Source: Rotaria macrura
Lineage: Eukaryota > Rotifera > Eurotatoria > Philodinida > Philodinidae
DNA: 64,000 nt
Assembly: GCA_900239685.1 (NCBI GenBank)
Contig: OENT01000213.1
Coordinates: 1 to 64,000, forward strand
Direction: 5' to 3'
The notes under the pieces are model-generated. The model had not been told where the DNA came from. It saw only the letters and a program-made list of their open reading frames with translations, and did not search any database. The position numbers and the translations under genes were made by a program. This document shows positions 24,795 through 44,077 of the stretch, in pieces (position 1 is the stretch's first letter; the number at the start of each line of letters is the position of its first letter).

Positions 24795-26683
24795 TCAAAG
24801 AATAACCATTGACGATTGATCAAACGTGCTTGAAATCGATACTGTTGTTGTTGAATGAGAACGAATTCTATTACAATAATTTTCTTTAATCATTCGTTTC
24901 AATCGATCTCGTTCAATCAACGATTGTTGTCCGTATTTATAGGCTAAATGAGGTTTTTGTTTTAATTCTTGCTGATTTTCTCGAAGAAAAATTCGATTTA
25001 ATAGATTAAAATCTTCTGTTGCTGAGTCCGAATAAGGATTTTTCGAGGATTGCCGAAAGAATTTCGCACGCTCCCGATATTGCTTGGCTTTGGCTAAATG
25101 TTCTTTTCGTTGTTTTCTCGTCCAATACCGTCCCTGTTTTAATTCACTCATTGGTTCGTCATCTGTTGTTTGGTACTGTTCTCTCAAACATTGTTCACGA
25201 TATCGACGTCGAAAATATTTCAATGTTGACTGATTTTGATTCAATCGAGAACGATGAGAATCATTTGATCGGGATCGGCCGCATACTAAACCGCTGTCAC
25301 TGTCATCTCGACGTTCTTTCGAATGAAAATCAATAGAATTGAAATGGCACGAAAACAAAAAACAATATTTATCTTACCTATTGAATTTTCCTTTTGCTGA
25401 TGAAATGGTAATGGCTTAAGAAATAATCGTTCATTGTCTGTTGTTGCTTCTAGAAGACTTCGAGAACGAATTAATTGCTTTGTAGAATGAGTATTTTCCG
25501 TCAGCAATGAACATGGACGAATATCATTTAACGACAGACAACGACGATATCGAAATTGATGAGAAAACGATTGGATGCGACGGCAGTTTGAACAATAATT
25601 CAACGTACATGATGATAAACTAATGCAACTTTTTAGTAGATTGTTACATTGATTTGAAGATTTCTACAGAGAAGGATGTTTTATTCGAAGTTAATTCAAA
25701 GTAAGGATTGATTACTTGATATAGCCAATCGTTTGTTGTTTCAAAATCTGTATTGCCAGCAAGAGTAACACCACTATCGTCTTCAGTTAATGGTACGGGT
25801 CGAATCGTTGGAAAATTTCGGTTTGAAAACTATGGCAATGAAATGAAAGGAAAAACTGTTTAATCTGATGAATGCACATCGAACAAATGCATTACTTCAA
25901 ATCGAACTATTTGTAAAAGAATACGGCAAGCACCATTGACAAAACTAATTGCTTCGTCTCGACTCGTAACACGACGATTGTTTATTTTAATAATTTGATC
26001 GCCATCACGAAGTTCACCTTGATGACCAGCGATGCTCTCTCTATCGATCTATTGATTGTGCACACGTCAGTAAACGAATGAGAAAAAGATTTAAAAGCAA
26101 AAGGATCTTTACTTGTTGAATGTAAATATTAGTTGTTGATTTCGATGTAACACCATAGCAAAGAGTTAAGCCTAATCTTTCATTTGGATGATTCCGACAA
26201 AGAATTATATTCTTAAAATTCAAATACATCGTCATTTGACTTTGACATTTGCATAAAGAATCAAAAGCGATTAGTTCATCAGTTTCTTTTCATGAAATAG
26301 ACTATCATATTCTGGTCTCAAGAGGACTACAAGGTCGTCAAGCACAAAATGAATAGAGCTATTCAATGATTGAAAATAATGAGAAAAAAATGAAGCTCAG
26401 CAGGTGATCTTTTTCTCGTCAGATCATATAAGACTTGATTAGTTATCGAAATACGTTTGTCTCGAACTCTTTTCTTCTGTCCCAATGTTATTTAATCAGT
26501 CGAAAAGGCCAATCGAAGGCAGAAAGAAAAATGCGACTCACTTTTATTGTAATTCCATTACTTAACATAGAGGAAGATCGTTCGGATAAATGATGATCGA
26601 CAAACGAGTTTAATGATGATTCATGAGAATATTGATTCGGACGTTTTAAATGATGAGTTTGACAATCGTAGGATTGTTTTATA
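24795..26683 (-). CDS. PDZRN3/4-like PDZ protein, 5' end not found
   Basis: Six exons join in frame: 26683-26562, 26285-26113, 26048-25896, 25829-25716, 25663-25378 and 25315-24795; the first enters in phase 2, so more exons lie upstream. One PDZ domain spans exons 2-3: the carboxylate-binding loop is RLGLTLCYG, followed by GELRDGDQIIKINNRRV and the C-terminal helix region RDEAISFV. The last exon carries TTDDEPMSELKQGRYWTRKQRKEHLAKAKQ split over a Tyr/Arg-rich helix. This closely resembles the conserved C-terminal region of PDZRN3/PDZRN4 (TTDDDAVSEMKxGRYWSKEERKQHL). Those proteins are RING E3 ligases and scaffolds at synapses and neuromuscular junctions. The protein ends SSMVIL, a hydrophobic terminus that could itself be a PDZ ligand. 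The RING, TRAF-type fingers and a second PDZ domain of vertebrate PDZRN3 were not seen upstream. Family assignment is good; ligase activity cannot be claimed. Confidence 0.8.
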
Positions 26684-28024
26684 CTATAAATAAAAATGAT
26701 TTATGTTGCAGTTGAATGTGTGGCGTACAACAAAGGTGAAATGTGGTTTAGGGAAGATATCGTTGTGTGATAAATATTGACGATGCAATCATTGATATTC
26801 ATCATAGAAAATATCATGTCTCTGTGGGGATCAAAGAGAATGTCACTATTCGATTTAATAAAGGATAACAAGCAGATGTAAGACGTGAAACATAAAATAA
26901 GAAAGATTTCAAAAAGGCAAACTTTGATTTCACTTCATTATTCATAAAAGTTTCACTTTGATTTAAAAGTACGAAGCACATCAGCGAAGCAATAATCTTT
27001 ATTTGGTCATCATTGTCGTTTGTTTATTCATTATTCAATATTCAATAAAGAACGAATGAAATGTATGACTTCTTAGATCGATATCGGTGTAATAAAAAAA
27101 AACGGGACAGGTCAAATTTATCAAAATCATTTTCAAGTAAAAAACGAAGTTGAATTTGCACTCTTTCTTATATTTGCCGAGGCTACTTGTCTCGTTCTGA
27201 GCGGATGCGTGGTGTGACCTCTTATCTTTTTCTTATGCAAAGCCAAAGGTACACATTTACCTGTTCTTCTGTTGAACATTGTGATGTAGAGATGTGACAT
27301 TGACATAGTGTTGGTGATAGGGATTGATCGGTGTTGGCTCAGTTCGATTAATGACTTTGTTATTTGAACAAGCATTGTTCACAAGATTTTGTTGCTAAAC
27401 AAAAACCGAACGAAACGAAAATAAGAACATCGCCAGAGTCAACTGTTCGAAAAACACAGCAAATGTCCCGAAAAGCAGAAACAAAAGATAACACTATCTG
27501 ATGGTACAGATCATATGTAGACATCACATGTACGGCATCGAGTTTTTCCTGATAACGCAACAAGTTGATGATAGATCGAATAATTGCAGTTTGACTTGAT
27601 GGTTGGCAAAGGAACTTACTTTATTGGATTATCTGCACGGATATATAGGAATTAGTGTCAAATGATTCTTTCTTTCTTTTCTTCTTCTCTCATTCTCGTT
27701 ACAGTTTCCTGTCACTTTGAGTTGTCATAGAAAATAGAAAAAAAAGACGGGACTAATGCGATTAGTATCACGGATGTTGATCAAAATTAAATCGAGAATA
27801 ATGACAAGTTTTGCATTAGATTGATCATCAAATCGATCTGAGGAAAAGAGAAAAGAAACTAGCGAAGCGTAGAACGTACATGGCCGATTAGTAGCATTCC
27901 GCCTTGCGTCTGAGAACATGACATAATTATTATTCTTTTTCTAGCACGTTCACACATAAGGCACTTAATGGCATCCGACCATCACCATATCATGTCCTCA
28001 GGCCGAGACGGACGTGTATGCATG

Positions 28025-28050
28025 TATGTGTGTGTGTGTGTGTGTGTGTG
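28025..28050. repeat. (TG)n microsatellite
   Basis: An uninterrupted TG run of about 26 nt. Confidence 0.9.
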
Positions 28051-30299
28051 CTGGTATGTGTACGGAGATGTTTACACGAGCTTTGCAAAGTCATTGTTCA
28101 TTTTCTCTTTCATTATGCAGGCTCAATTAAGTAACTTGCAGCTATTTCATATCGATGCCATAATCAGGCGTTTCTATATCGAAGTCATTTTGTAGGTGTA
28201 TTCGATTTTCCTTTCTAAACAAGTTTCTTCGAAAAATATCTGATAGAAGAACTATCGAGAAAAACGAATATCCCAATCAATATCTATCCATCATTGAGTA
28301 ATTGTCTTCTTTTGTTCGCCAGTTCAATGTTTCATGTTACACAAAACAGATCATCAATCGTCTCATGCGATTAAATCATGACTGGTAATTAGAAGGTTTT
28401 TGTTTCGATAGTGAAATTTCCCCGGAGAACGAATGAACGAAACTTACTCGCGACTTGAACCTTCTCTTCTTCTTGTCCAAAGTAGATTCATCTGAACCGC
28501 AAAGCAAAGAATTCAATTTTAAACAGCAATTGCCAATAAAAAAACTCATTGCGTCCTTGTTTCCAAGAAGATTGCAATTAATATGGATTTAATACAAAAG
28601 AAGTCGGTGCTCGTGAAACGATTCGATGTTATATTTTGTGTGTGTTGGCCAAGAACGCCAACGATTATATGCACTGTGCGAACGGGAAGAGAAAGAGAAG
28701 CAGCTCCTTTTTTTCTTTTCTCGCTTTCTCTCATTGTGTAGACTCGGTATCGAGAAGAAAGAAAAAAGAAGGATCTATGCATTTCGATAGAGAATAGACT
28801 AAATATTTGTTTGTATATTGATAGTGTTATATCTCATGTCTTTTTCTTCTGCTCGTCTCTGATCAACGTTAAGTCAAGGAATGCGATGATCTTCATTGCC
28901 ATATAATACCTGTTCTTCTTCTATTATCTTCGTTTCAACAAGGATCAGCCACACAAAAATGATACAGCGTATGCTGTCTTTTACAGATGACATGATAACA
29001 GCTCTAAATGCTAGGTATGTCAACAACATCATATACGATCCTCGAGAAGAATAATAACCTTCATCGATGATGAGTTACACACACTTGAGAGTAAAATCTT
29101 TGCTTACGAACTATCGAAGATTATTTCCTTCGAGATATTATGCGTTTGGAATAGGTTAGCAGCGTATTTTTTATGTCATCTCGCCGAAAGAATAATTCAT
29201 AGTGACTGATTTTTTAAAATTATGATACTGATATTTTTAGTTATTAATGATCCTCTCGTATCATGCAATAATTTTTAATAAATCGAACTGATTACTTAAT
29301 ACAAACAATTGACGTGATATTTATCTTATTGTAAGATCCGACGCATCGATTCTAAATCAGGAATCGAGTAATGATGAAAAAACCACATGTCGAGAATGTC
29401 AATGATTAGATTTACATTTTATGTATCATAGAAATAAAAACAGTTGATTTATACGATGGAACTCGGCAAGTTCTCTCGAAATTCTATCATAATAAGTAGA
29501 TCTTGAGAAATGATTCGGCTGAAGGGTTTGTTTTTCGACGTTTCACCGTAGGAAATTCGAGTCCCTTTCTCATTACGTAGATCCGTACAACTTATCAATC
29601 GATATGAATTGATGAGACAAAAGTCAGCTGGTAAACACATGTCAGTATTATTTTTCTTGTAATGATTCCTACCACAAAGCATATTCCTGGTCTCGACGAG
29701 TAAAGATTCCATTAATGTTGCGACTAACAAGTTACCGATAATTATTAAGACTTGGATTGAAACCAAAGTTACTATTCAATCAAGAAAGAAAAGGGATTTT
29801 TGTTTTGTGACGCACATCAATCATCGATACATCATGTTTCATCTTTCATAGGACGGTGATCAATCTAACTATTGTCTATCGTATTGTTTGATCGTGGTGT
29901 AGAAATCGACGAAGGTCATCCCATCGTTGATAAACATTAAACGTGATAATATTCCGTTCAGAATTAGCCATTAATCAACGTATCTAGTTATGCTTTAATC
30001 TAGGATGTTTCTTTTATTCCAAACTAAAAATCTGTTATTTTGTATTATTCTGAATAAATCTGATCAACCAATAAGTATGCTTATCACGCACATGTTCAGT
30101 TGACACCTACTGCGCTTATCTATATTCATCGTTAATTCTATTCCTTGACATTTCATCTGTATCGGCTATTGGGATATTTCATTTATTGCTTCATTATTCC
30201 TTATCTAAAGTTCATCGAATACAAAAAGATTAAATTCATGTAAACATCATTCTCAGCAAATTCATTCATTTCTCGTTAAGATTGCTCTCGACTAATTTA

Positions 30300-30317
30300 A
30301 AGAGAGAGAGAGAGAGG
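30300..30317. repeat. (AG)n microsatellite
   Basis: An AGAGAG run followed by purine-rich sequence. Confidence 0.85.
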
Positions 30318-32931
30318 AGAGTGAAGAGTACGTATCTTACAATAACCAACGACTATGCTTCTCAGAATCTATATTGAAATCTTACTCATAGTTACAGATA
30401 ATCAGATAATGAAGATTGATTTCAATATTTAAATACAGCCGTTCCTCTTTCTGACTTCTATGCATATAAGATATAGTATAAGTCAAAACTATCCTATCTG
30501 CATGCTCTATTCAACTAGCTCGATTAGAGAAATAACTCCGTCGACACAATTTTATTTGTCCTGTTTCAACATCGAAATACTATCTGTACCATGATACCTT
30601 TGAATGCCCTATCTAGTGTACCATAAGTACAGTAAAGCGATTGCAGCTACTATGATTACATAACAAGTGTCATAGAATCGTGCTTTGACAATATCATATT
30701 ATGATAGTATCGCTGATAAAATATCTGTTATTCATCAATTGTAGAACACATATCTTATTAAAATTCTACGTTAGCCAGTCGATCTATTACGAATCGAAAA
30801 CTAGAGAATGAAAACTGAATTCCACTATGGCATTCACACTTATTTTTACGTATGCTAGTTGCGTAGAAGATAAACCGATCAGATTACCTGCACGATTCAT
30901 GAAAACACGCACATAGAGAAACAATTCAGCACAGATCAATTTAAAGTCGTAATCAACTTGAAATCACAAGAGTACGTCTGGTCAACGTTATAGTTGCATG
31001 TTGAGAATAGAATTCTTTTCAATAGTGGTTAAAAGGATCCTATGCCTCGTAGATGAGAATAGTTCGGACATATGTCAGTATGTCTGAAATAATGTTTTAG
31101 AAGCACTTAAGCACAATCGTTTATTTGTCGAAAGGAACGGAAAGCTACGTGATGAATTCGTCGTTGAAAATTATTACCATTATGTACATTGTTATGGTAC
31201 GTATCGAAGAAAATGCATCGTTTGTTTTTATCTTTTTGACATAGATTTTTTCTTCGAGTTTCTAGACAATCTTTGTTTTTGGCTTTATCTGTTGGAGAAG
31301 ACCTTTCAGTCCCCAACGGTAAGAAATCGTACAGATGTTAAGAAAATATTCAATAGATGATCTATTGCATCGCATCTATTAGTTGGGTAATGCTATTTTG
31401 AAAGAATCCCGACTAAATACCTTCCGCGAATACTAATCGAAAGGTTTCGTCCTCTTGCTGATAGTGTGCCATAGGAGAATTCAGATGGTATTGAATGATA
31501 ATATGTGTCGGATATCTTCTATTGAAAGAATTCTTCAAATCTTTTCTGGAAAATCAGATTGACCTTAACTTGTTTAATTATCTATTAATGTAGAGGAATT
31601 GATTGAAAGAACCATATTTCGTGGTAGATAATAAGTAACTAGTAATCGGATATGTGTAACTTATGTAATTCCTTTCGGAAAAAAACAGAAGGTTGTATCG
31701 ATTCTCAAAACTTGAGACCTTCCTTTTTGTTTTCCATGATTGACACATCTCAAGACTGTTTAGTTACAACTCATGTTTTGTCTCATTTTAACATTAAGAT
31801 TACAAACAATATAGCATAGGTACACAGGAGACATCGCATTCGAAACGCAATTCACGCTTTCAAAAATAATCTCACTAGAATAACAATTTCGACTTGATCT
31901 TCAACGTTCTGAAGAGAAACTAAACTTCTGAAGTTTCTTCGACTTTCGATTACGCCTTTTCTCGAGTTGCTTCACATAACGATACTAAATGAATGATAAT
32001 TATTTTCTAATCAGACTCATTGTGTCATATGAAATCTTCGCTCATCAAGTCGATTGTCTGCACATTCAATTGAATCTCCTACTATTACAAATTCATGAAC
32101 TCGAATATCTATAAATCGATGATTTTCATGGATTACAATTTAAATGCAATACATTCTCAACGTTGAAAGCGTAATTCGCCCCTGAAAGTTTAAAATTCTT
32201 TGAATAAGATTCAATTGTTGAATTGCTGACCTATCGATAGACGACGATTGGAATATTTCAATTTAATTTTCATCTGATACTTCCGTATGGTACGGTTCAA
32301 ATCAGTCGGCAAAGCACAGAGATGATGCGTTGGATGCAGAACACAAAAATGATGTATGACGTCAAATATTATCGCATGTGCAAAGTACACATTGACTTTG
32401 AGGTTGTTTAGATTGCTCAGTCAAATGTCTTCTTCTTGAAGCCGCCATTGTCAAAACAATAAAAAGCTTTTTCATATAATTAAATAATATGCTCGCGCCT
32501 CATCGGTTAAAAAACTGTATGCAGACGTTGCCCAAGGTCAAACTGTTGAAAAAAAAGACTTCCATCATTACGCAGTCGTTCACTCGTTTTACATTGAAAT
32601 GCTCTTGATAATTTCTTCAGGAATAGTTCCTATTAGATGTTGATCTCAAGATTTTATACCATTCAAGATGACGCATTGGGATTTCGAATGAATAAAATGA
32701 ATATAAATTTATCACAAATGAAAATTGTACCGCTGAACGATCGAGAGACGATCATTCGATCATCTTCAGTTCTATTTTTCGTTTGAATCGTTTGGTAAAA
32801 TAATGGAAAATTTTTCAAATTTATTTTTATCATAAAAGAAATATGTTCATATTATGTGTATGTAATTATCTGTATACATTTAGACCTTTTAAAAATATCA
32901 ACACGAAAAACAAGAGCTGAGTTTTTCTATT

Positions 32932-34147
32932 TCATTTTTCGGCACTCATATCTTGCAGTTGATCAGCCAATATAGTAAATGCGTTGATAAAATTGATTCG
33001 ATAAAACTTTACTTGATTTTCATCTTGTTCGTAATATTGATTGAATTTGTTCAACTCGGTATCGAGCAGCTTCGTCAATGTAGTTAATTTATCTTGTGAA
33101 AGTTTCTGCCTCAATAAAAATGTTTCACAATAGTAAACAAACAACCATAGAGAAAGTATTGCTCGTAGATTAATATTATAATCAGCAATTAGATAGTTTT
33201 GTTTGGAATCAAAAATAAGGACGAGTATTCTATAAATAATGTCCGATGAATTTATACTCTACAATAAAATATGTTTTCTTTGTCTTATTGTTTTTCTTGT
33301 TTAAATGTCAAACATTCTTACATGGATTTCTGCTATTTGTTCGTAGAAGAATTGAACTGAAATTCGTGCAAAATGATCGATGTGTTGTTTGGTTTCGAAC
33401 GATATTGTTAATGATGTTTGATAAATCGAATAAATATGGTGAAATATTTTGATTAATTCATTCGATAAATTTGTTAATTGTTCGATGAAATAATCGTGAT
33501 GATAGTTTGAATGTTGTTGTTGTTGCTTTGATGGTTTCCCATAAATAACATTGTCTCTGTCCATTCCAAGACGTTTGCATTTATCGAAACGACAACTCGG
33601 GCAATTGTTTCGATTGTTTATATTTATTTCACACCGTATAGGTGAGCATGGCTGAGCTATCGAATACGGGGAAAGACTTGTTCGGCGGAAAAATGCTTTA
33701 CATGCTTCACACGTTGACACACCAAAATGTATTCCAGATGCACGACCATTGCATACAAGACAACGATCACTACGAGATACTAATAAAGATAATGAACTAT
33801 TGCTTGTAGTATATCTATCGACCGATGTATCAACACCTTAAAAAACATGAACATAAGCAAAACAAACGTTATCAACATGAAGCATAGTGGTTATGTCGGA
33901 TGAAAAAGAAAATACCCGCAGTATTCGATTGAGCAAGAGGAGAATGAGATCTTGAATTGTTATACGTAGCTGATGGATATGTTGATGCATTGTCAGTATA
34001 ATATGGTGCATAATCATTCGTTGTTATACTATTGTTTGATCGAAATGATATGGAATTGAACGATGAGATGTCCGATGGAACTGATAATGGATATGAATAT
34101 ATTGGAAAATACGGAGAGCGATTGGACATCTCAAATGACGGATCCAT
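32932..34147 (-). CDS. nuclear receptor (C4 zinc-finger transcription factor), 3 exons
   Basis: Exons 34147-33916, 33836-33322 and 33258-32932 join in frame (phases 1 and 0) to 357 aa. The N-terminal A/B region (about residues 1-100) is Ser/Tyr/Asn-rich. The DNA-binding domain follows. Finger 1 is C-x2-C-x13-C-x2-C with P-box CEACKAFFRR, the recognition helix that reads the half-site. Finger 2 is C-SPIR-C-x9-CPSC, then RFDKCKRLGM and the start of a C-terminal extension. The D-box spacing is C-x4-C where C-x5-C is usual. After a Gln/His stretch, the C-terminal part of about 165 residues is helical and weakly resembles a ligand-binding domain, but I see no clear signature or AF-2 helix. It probably acts in the nucleus as a DNA-binding regulator. 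The subfamily cannot be fixed; the CEACKA P-box resembles the ERR/NR3 type, but this is one short motif. Confidence 0.87.
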
Positions 34148-37116
34148 TTATCTAAAATCGCTTTATTCATTAGAACTCGTATCAAATGAACATATGCTTA
34201 TCAATCCAATCGATCTCTGTGAATAATAATAATAATAATCGCATAAATAGTTTATTTACACATTCTCCTACAAGTGTTACAATCTGATTCAAACAAACGT
34301 ATATTGATACAATCTCATTTATTTCGTCTTTCATCAAAGCAGTTTTGAGATAGAAAAATTTTACTTTCATACACTTTTGCTTCATCGTTGACTAACATTA
34401 ATCATTTCTTTTCAACTTAATGATGATCATAATGGATAAAAAGCGCATTGTTAAGTAAAGCTTTTCTCTTACTGTTTACATTCAGCAGACAAGATATCAG
34501 CTAGCCCTATCACTTACCACTGAAAAGCCATGTTAAGTTACATCACACGTCGATGAAAATCATCTTTTGTCGAACAAGAGAGTGCAATCGAAATAGTCAA
34601 TCGATACGAAAATTGACTTTTATCATTGTTCAATGAGGAAAATTGAACAGAGAGTTCAATTTATGACATTTAGCAATAAACAGTTACATGTAAACGTTAG
34701 ATTCACATTCACATAAAAATACTGACCTCATACGTTAATCAGTGTCTCTTCACTCGATTCAATTCTAAAATAGGAAAAAAAATCTACACATGTATGTTCT
34801 TTTTTCTATTCATTTACTTTTTCAGGTGAGTAGAGATAAGAATTTTTTTCTCTTTTCTACTATCATTGAATGCACCTGCTCATTGAACAGTTATATTTAA
34901 ATAGGCATTTTACATGTTCTTTCATTTGAAACGAAGAAAGAAAAGTTATTTGACAAATAAAAAAAAGACCGAGTTCAAACTTAAAACATGTCCTGTCTTT
35001 CCTAGTAAGGAAAAGAAAATTTTCTTCTTACTGTCATGTATAAGCTTTGATTTATTTGACATTGATCAACAGTAGCAGTTGTTGCTCTTGTCGTCGAACT
35101 CATGTTTATCGATGAACACAGCGTAAGACAGATTTTACTTACACACAAAGATCTATTCATCCACCTACCTACTTATAGAATAACATTTTAAAGCAGATAC
35201 TGTTCAACTATGCTTGTTTTCCTTTTAAAGATATTTGTCTTTTCACTGGTCGTCCGGTCAAATAGATATCAATCAATGTTTTATTTTTTTTTCGTTTCGA
35301 ATCCAGTCAAAGTAAAAGAGATATAGAAAAAGAATCTGTTTTCTTCGCTCTCTCCCTCTCTCTCTCTCTCTCTCACTTCTCCCGCTATTTTATTGTCTTT
35401 ATGATTTATGATCCTTTTCCAAGTGACCGATAAGATCATTTTTTTTCTCGACTTGTCGTTATATGAAGAGAGAGCTCTTCAATTGATGACAAATATTTCA
35501 ACTGAAAAAAAAAACGAGAAACAACAACTCTATTTGCTTATTTGATTGAGCACGACATTAAGAAAAAACACATTCGACATCGTTGATCTTATCACGAAAA
35601 ACAGATCAAATCAACACAACGTATTAAATGAGAATCAACGTTTCTCTTTCTTTTTCTTTTCTATTCATAATGTGATTATCGAATGAATGACATTTCGTTT
35701 TAGGAACAGAATGATCAGTAAATTAACGGGTGTTGCCTATGGTGGAAACATCGATGAATTAAGAACATTTATACACAAAGCAACATTTCCAATCAAATAT
35801 TCATATTATCTAAAAGGATATAAAACAGAAGTCTCGACAAGCTATCTATGATTGCCTATCAATATCATCAGTTTGTGTTGCCTCTGTCATTCATGTTCTT
35901 CGAACTGTCGAACATGTCACGGATTTGTCTATGCGTTTACGCATTTATATATTTGCATGTTAATGTTATGATAGGAGCTAAATAGCCAGAGAAGATTGCC
36001 TTCTGAAAAAGATCGGCATGACATATGTGTTAATGTGACATTACGATTAGAAATATTTATTGTCACTCATCACAATAAACATGTCCGTCAAGATTGTGAA
36101 GAAAAACAAACTATCCTATTTTTTATGAAGAATGTTTTCAATCCTTTTTAATGGGTTAATCAAAGAGATCACAGTCGATCTTGTCTTTTTAACTCAGGAC
36201 AATATGTTTTTGAATACGAAAAACAATAAGAATAAATCAATTATCCATTGAGAAGGATAATTATGATTGAGTACTATCGGAAATCTAGCGAGATTAGTAA
36301 ACAAACTAAGTAGAAACAAATACAACAAGAAGAAAGCAATTATAATTTGTAATCATCTAGATTGTATGCTGTCAAACCGACGTAGAAGATCATTGCTCAT
36401 AGTCTATTTGCAAAAGGCCATTCAACTGTAAATTTTGATAAACGTAGGTTTTCTTTTAAAGAACAGATGCTTTTGTTTAAATTGAGTGTTAAGAAAAGTC
36501 CATGGTCAACAGACTGTTTCACTCAGCTAATGATTTGTCATACAAATCTGTCGTACGCAGATAAGTCTTAGTATACAATGAGTTATTATGGCTCTTTGTT
36601 TTGTTTTTCTCCAGTCACATAAAATAAACAGTATGGTGATCGATCACATTCGGATCGCAAAATTGTCTCCGTTACAAGATTCAAACAACGGCAATTTAAG
36701 AGTTAAGATCTGCATCTACCAAACTCAAATTGTACAATGAATTCTTTTCTCTTGGCGTGTCACGAATGAATGGTACACAATTTATATTCGACTTCGTTTG
36801 CGTTTCATCAAATTGAGACGGATTGAAAACAGTTTCTATAACTTCGTTTTATCTTTGTTTAACAATTGTATTTCACTCTCGTAAGAAATCCATGAATGAA
36901 GAAATTTTGTATAGACAAAAAAAGAAAGAGAGAGAAGAGACAGAAAGTTGCTATGAAGTAATTAAGAAATGCAGAAGACAAAGCCGGAGCAAAGCGAAGA
37001 GACCAAGCACCTTGAGAGGAAAAAAGATGAACTATTAGAAAAATATTATGTACAAAGAAAGAAAGAAACGAGCAAAAAAATGGAATGACAATAGATTGAG
37101 TTCAGCACCATCATAT
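34148..37116. other. intergenic between nuclear receptor and PKN
   Basis: No supported gene. A short plus-strand frame (about 35711-35851) and 36823-37038 have no recognisable motif; the latter is Lys/Glu-rich by composition. It contains a (CT)n run at about 35347-35375. The left part should include the nuclear receptor promoter. Confidence 0.5.
35347..35375. repeat. (CT)n microsatellite
   Basis: CT dinucleotide run with one CCC interruption. Confidence 0.88.

Positions 37117-44077
<6,961 letters not shown>

Larger units (their letters stand above)
26684..32931. other. long gene-poor stretch, may hold PDZRN upstream exons
   Basis: No recognisable coding segment on either strand. Frames at 27133-27375, 28546-28782, 29449-29766 and 31107-31316 lack motifs. 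Simple repeats: (TG)n at about 28025-28050 and (AG)n at 30300-30317. Because the PDZRN-like gene enters its first seen exon in phase 2, one or more small upstream exons should be here, but I cannot locate them. Confidence 0.45.

Noticed and set aside
29449..29766. Minus-strand frame whose start resembles a receptor membrane span
   Set aside because: Only one hydrophobic segment, no family motif, no credible splicing partners.
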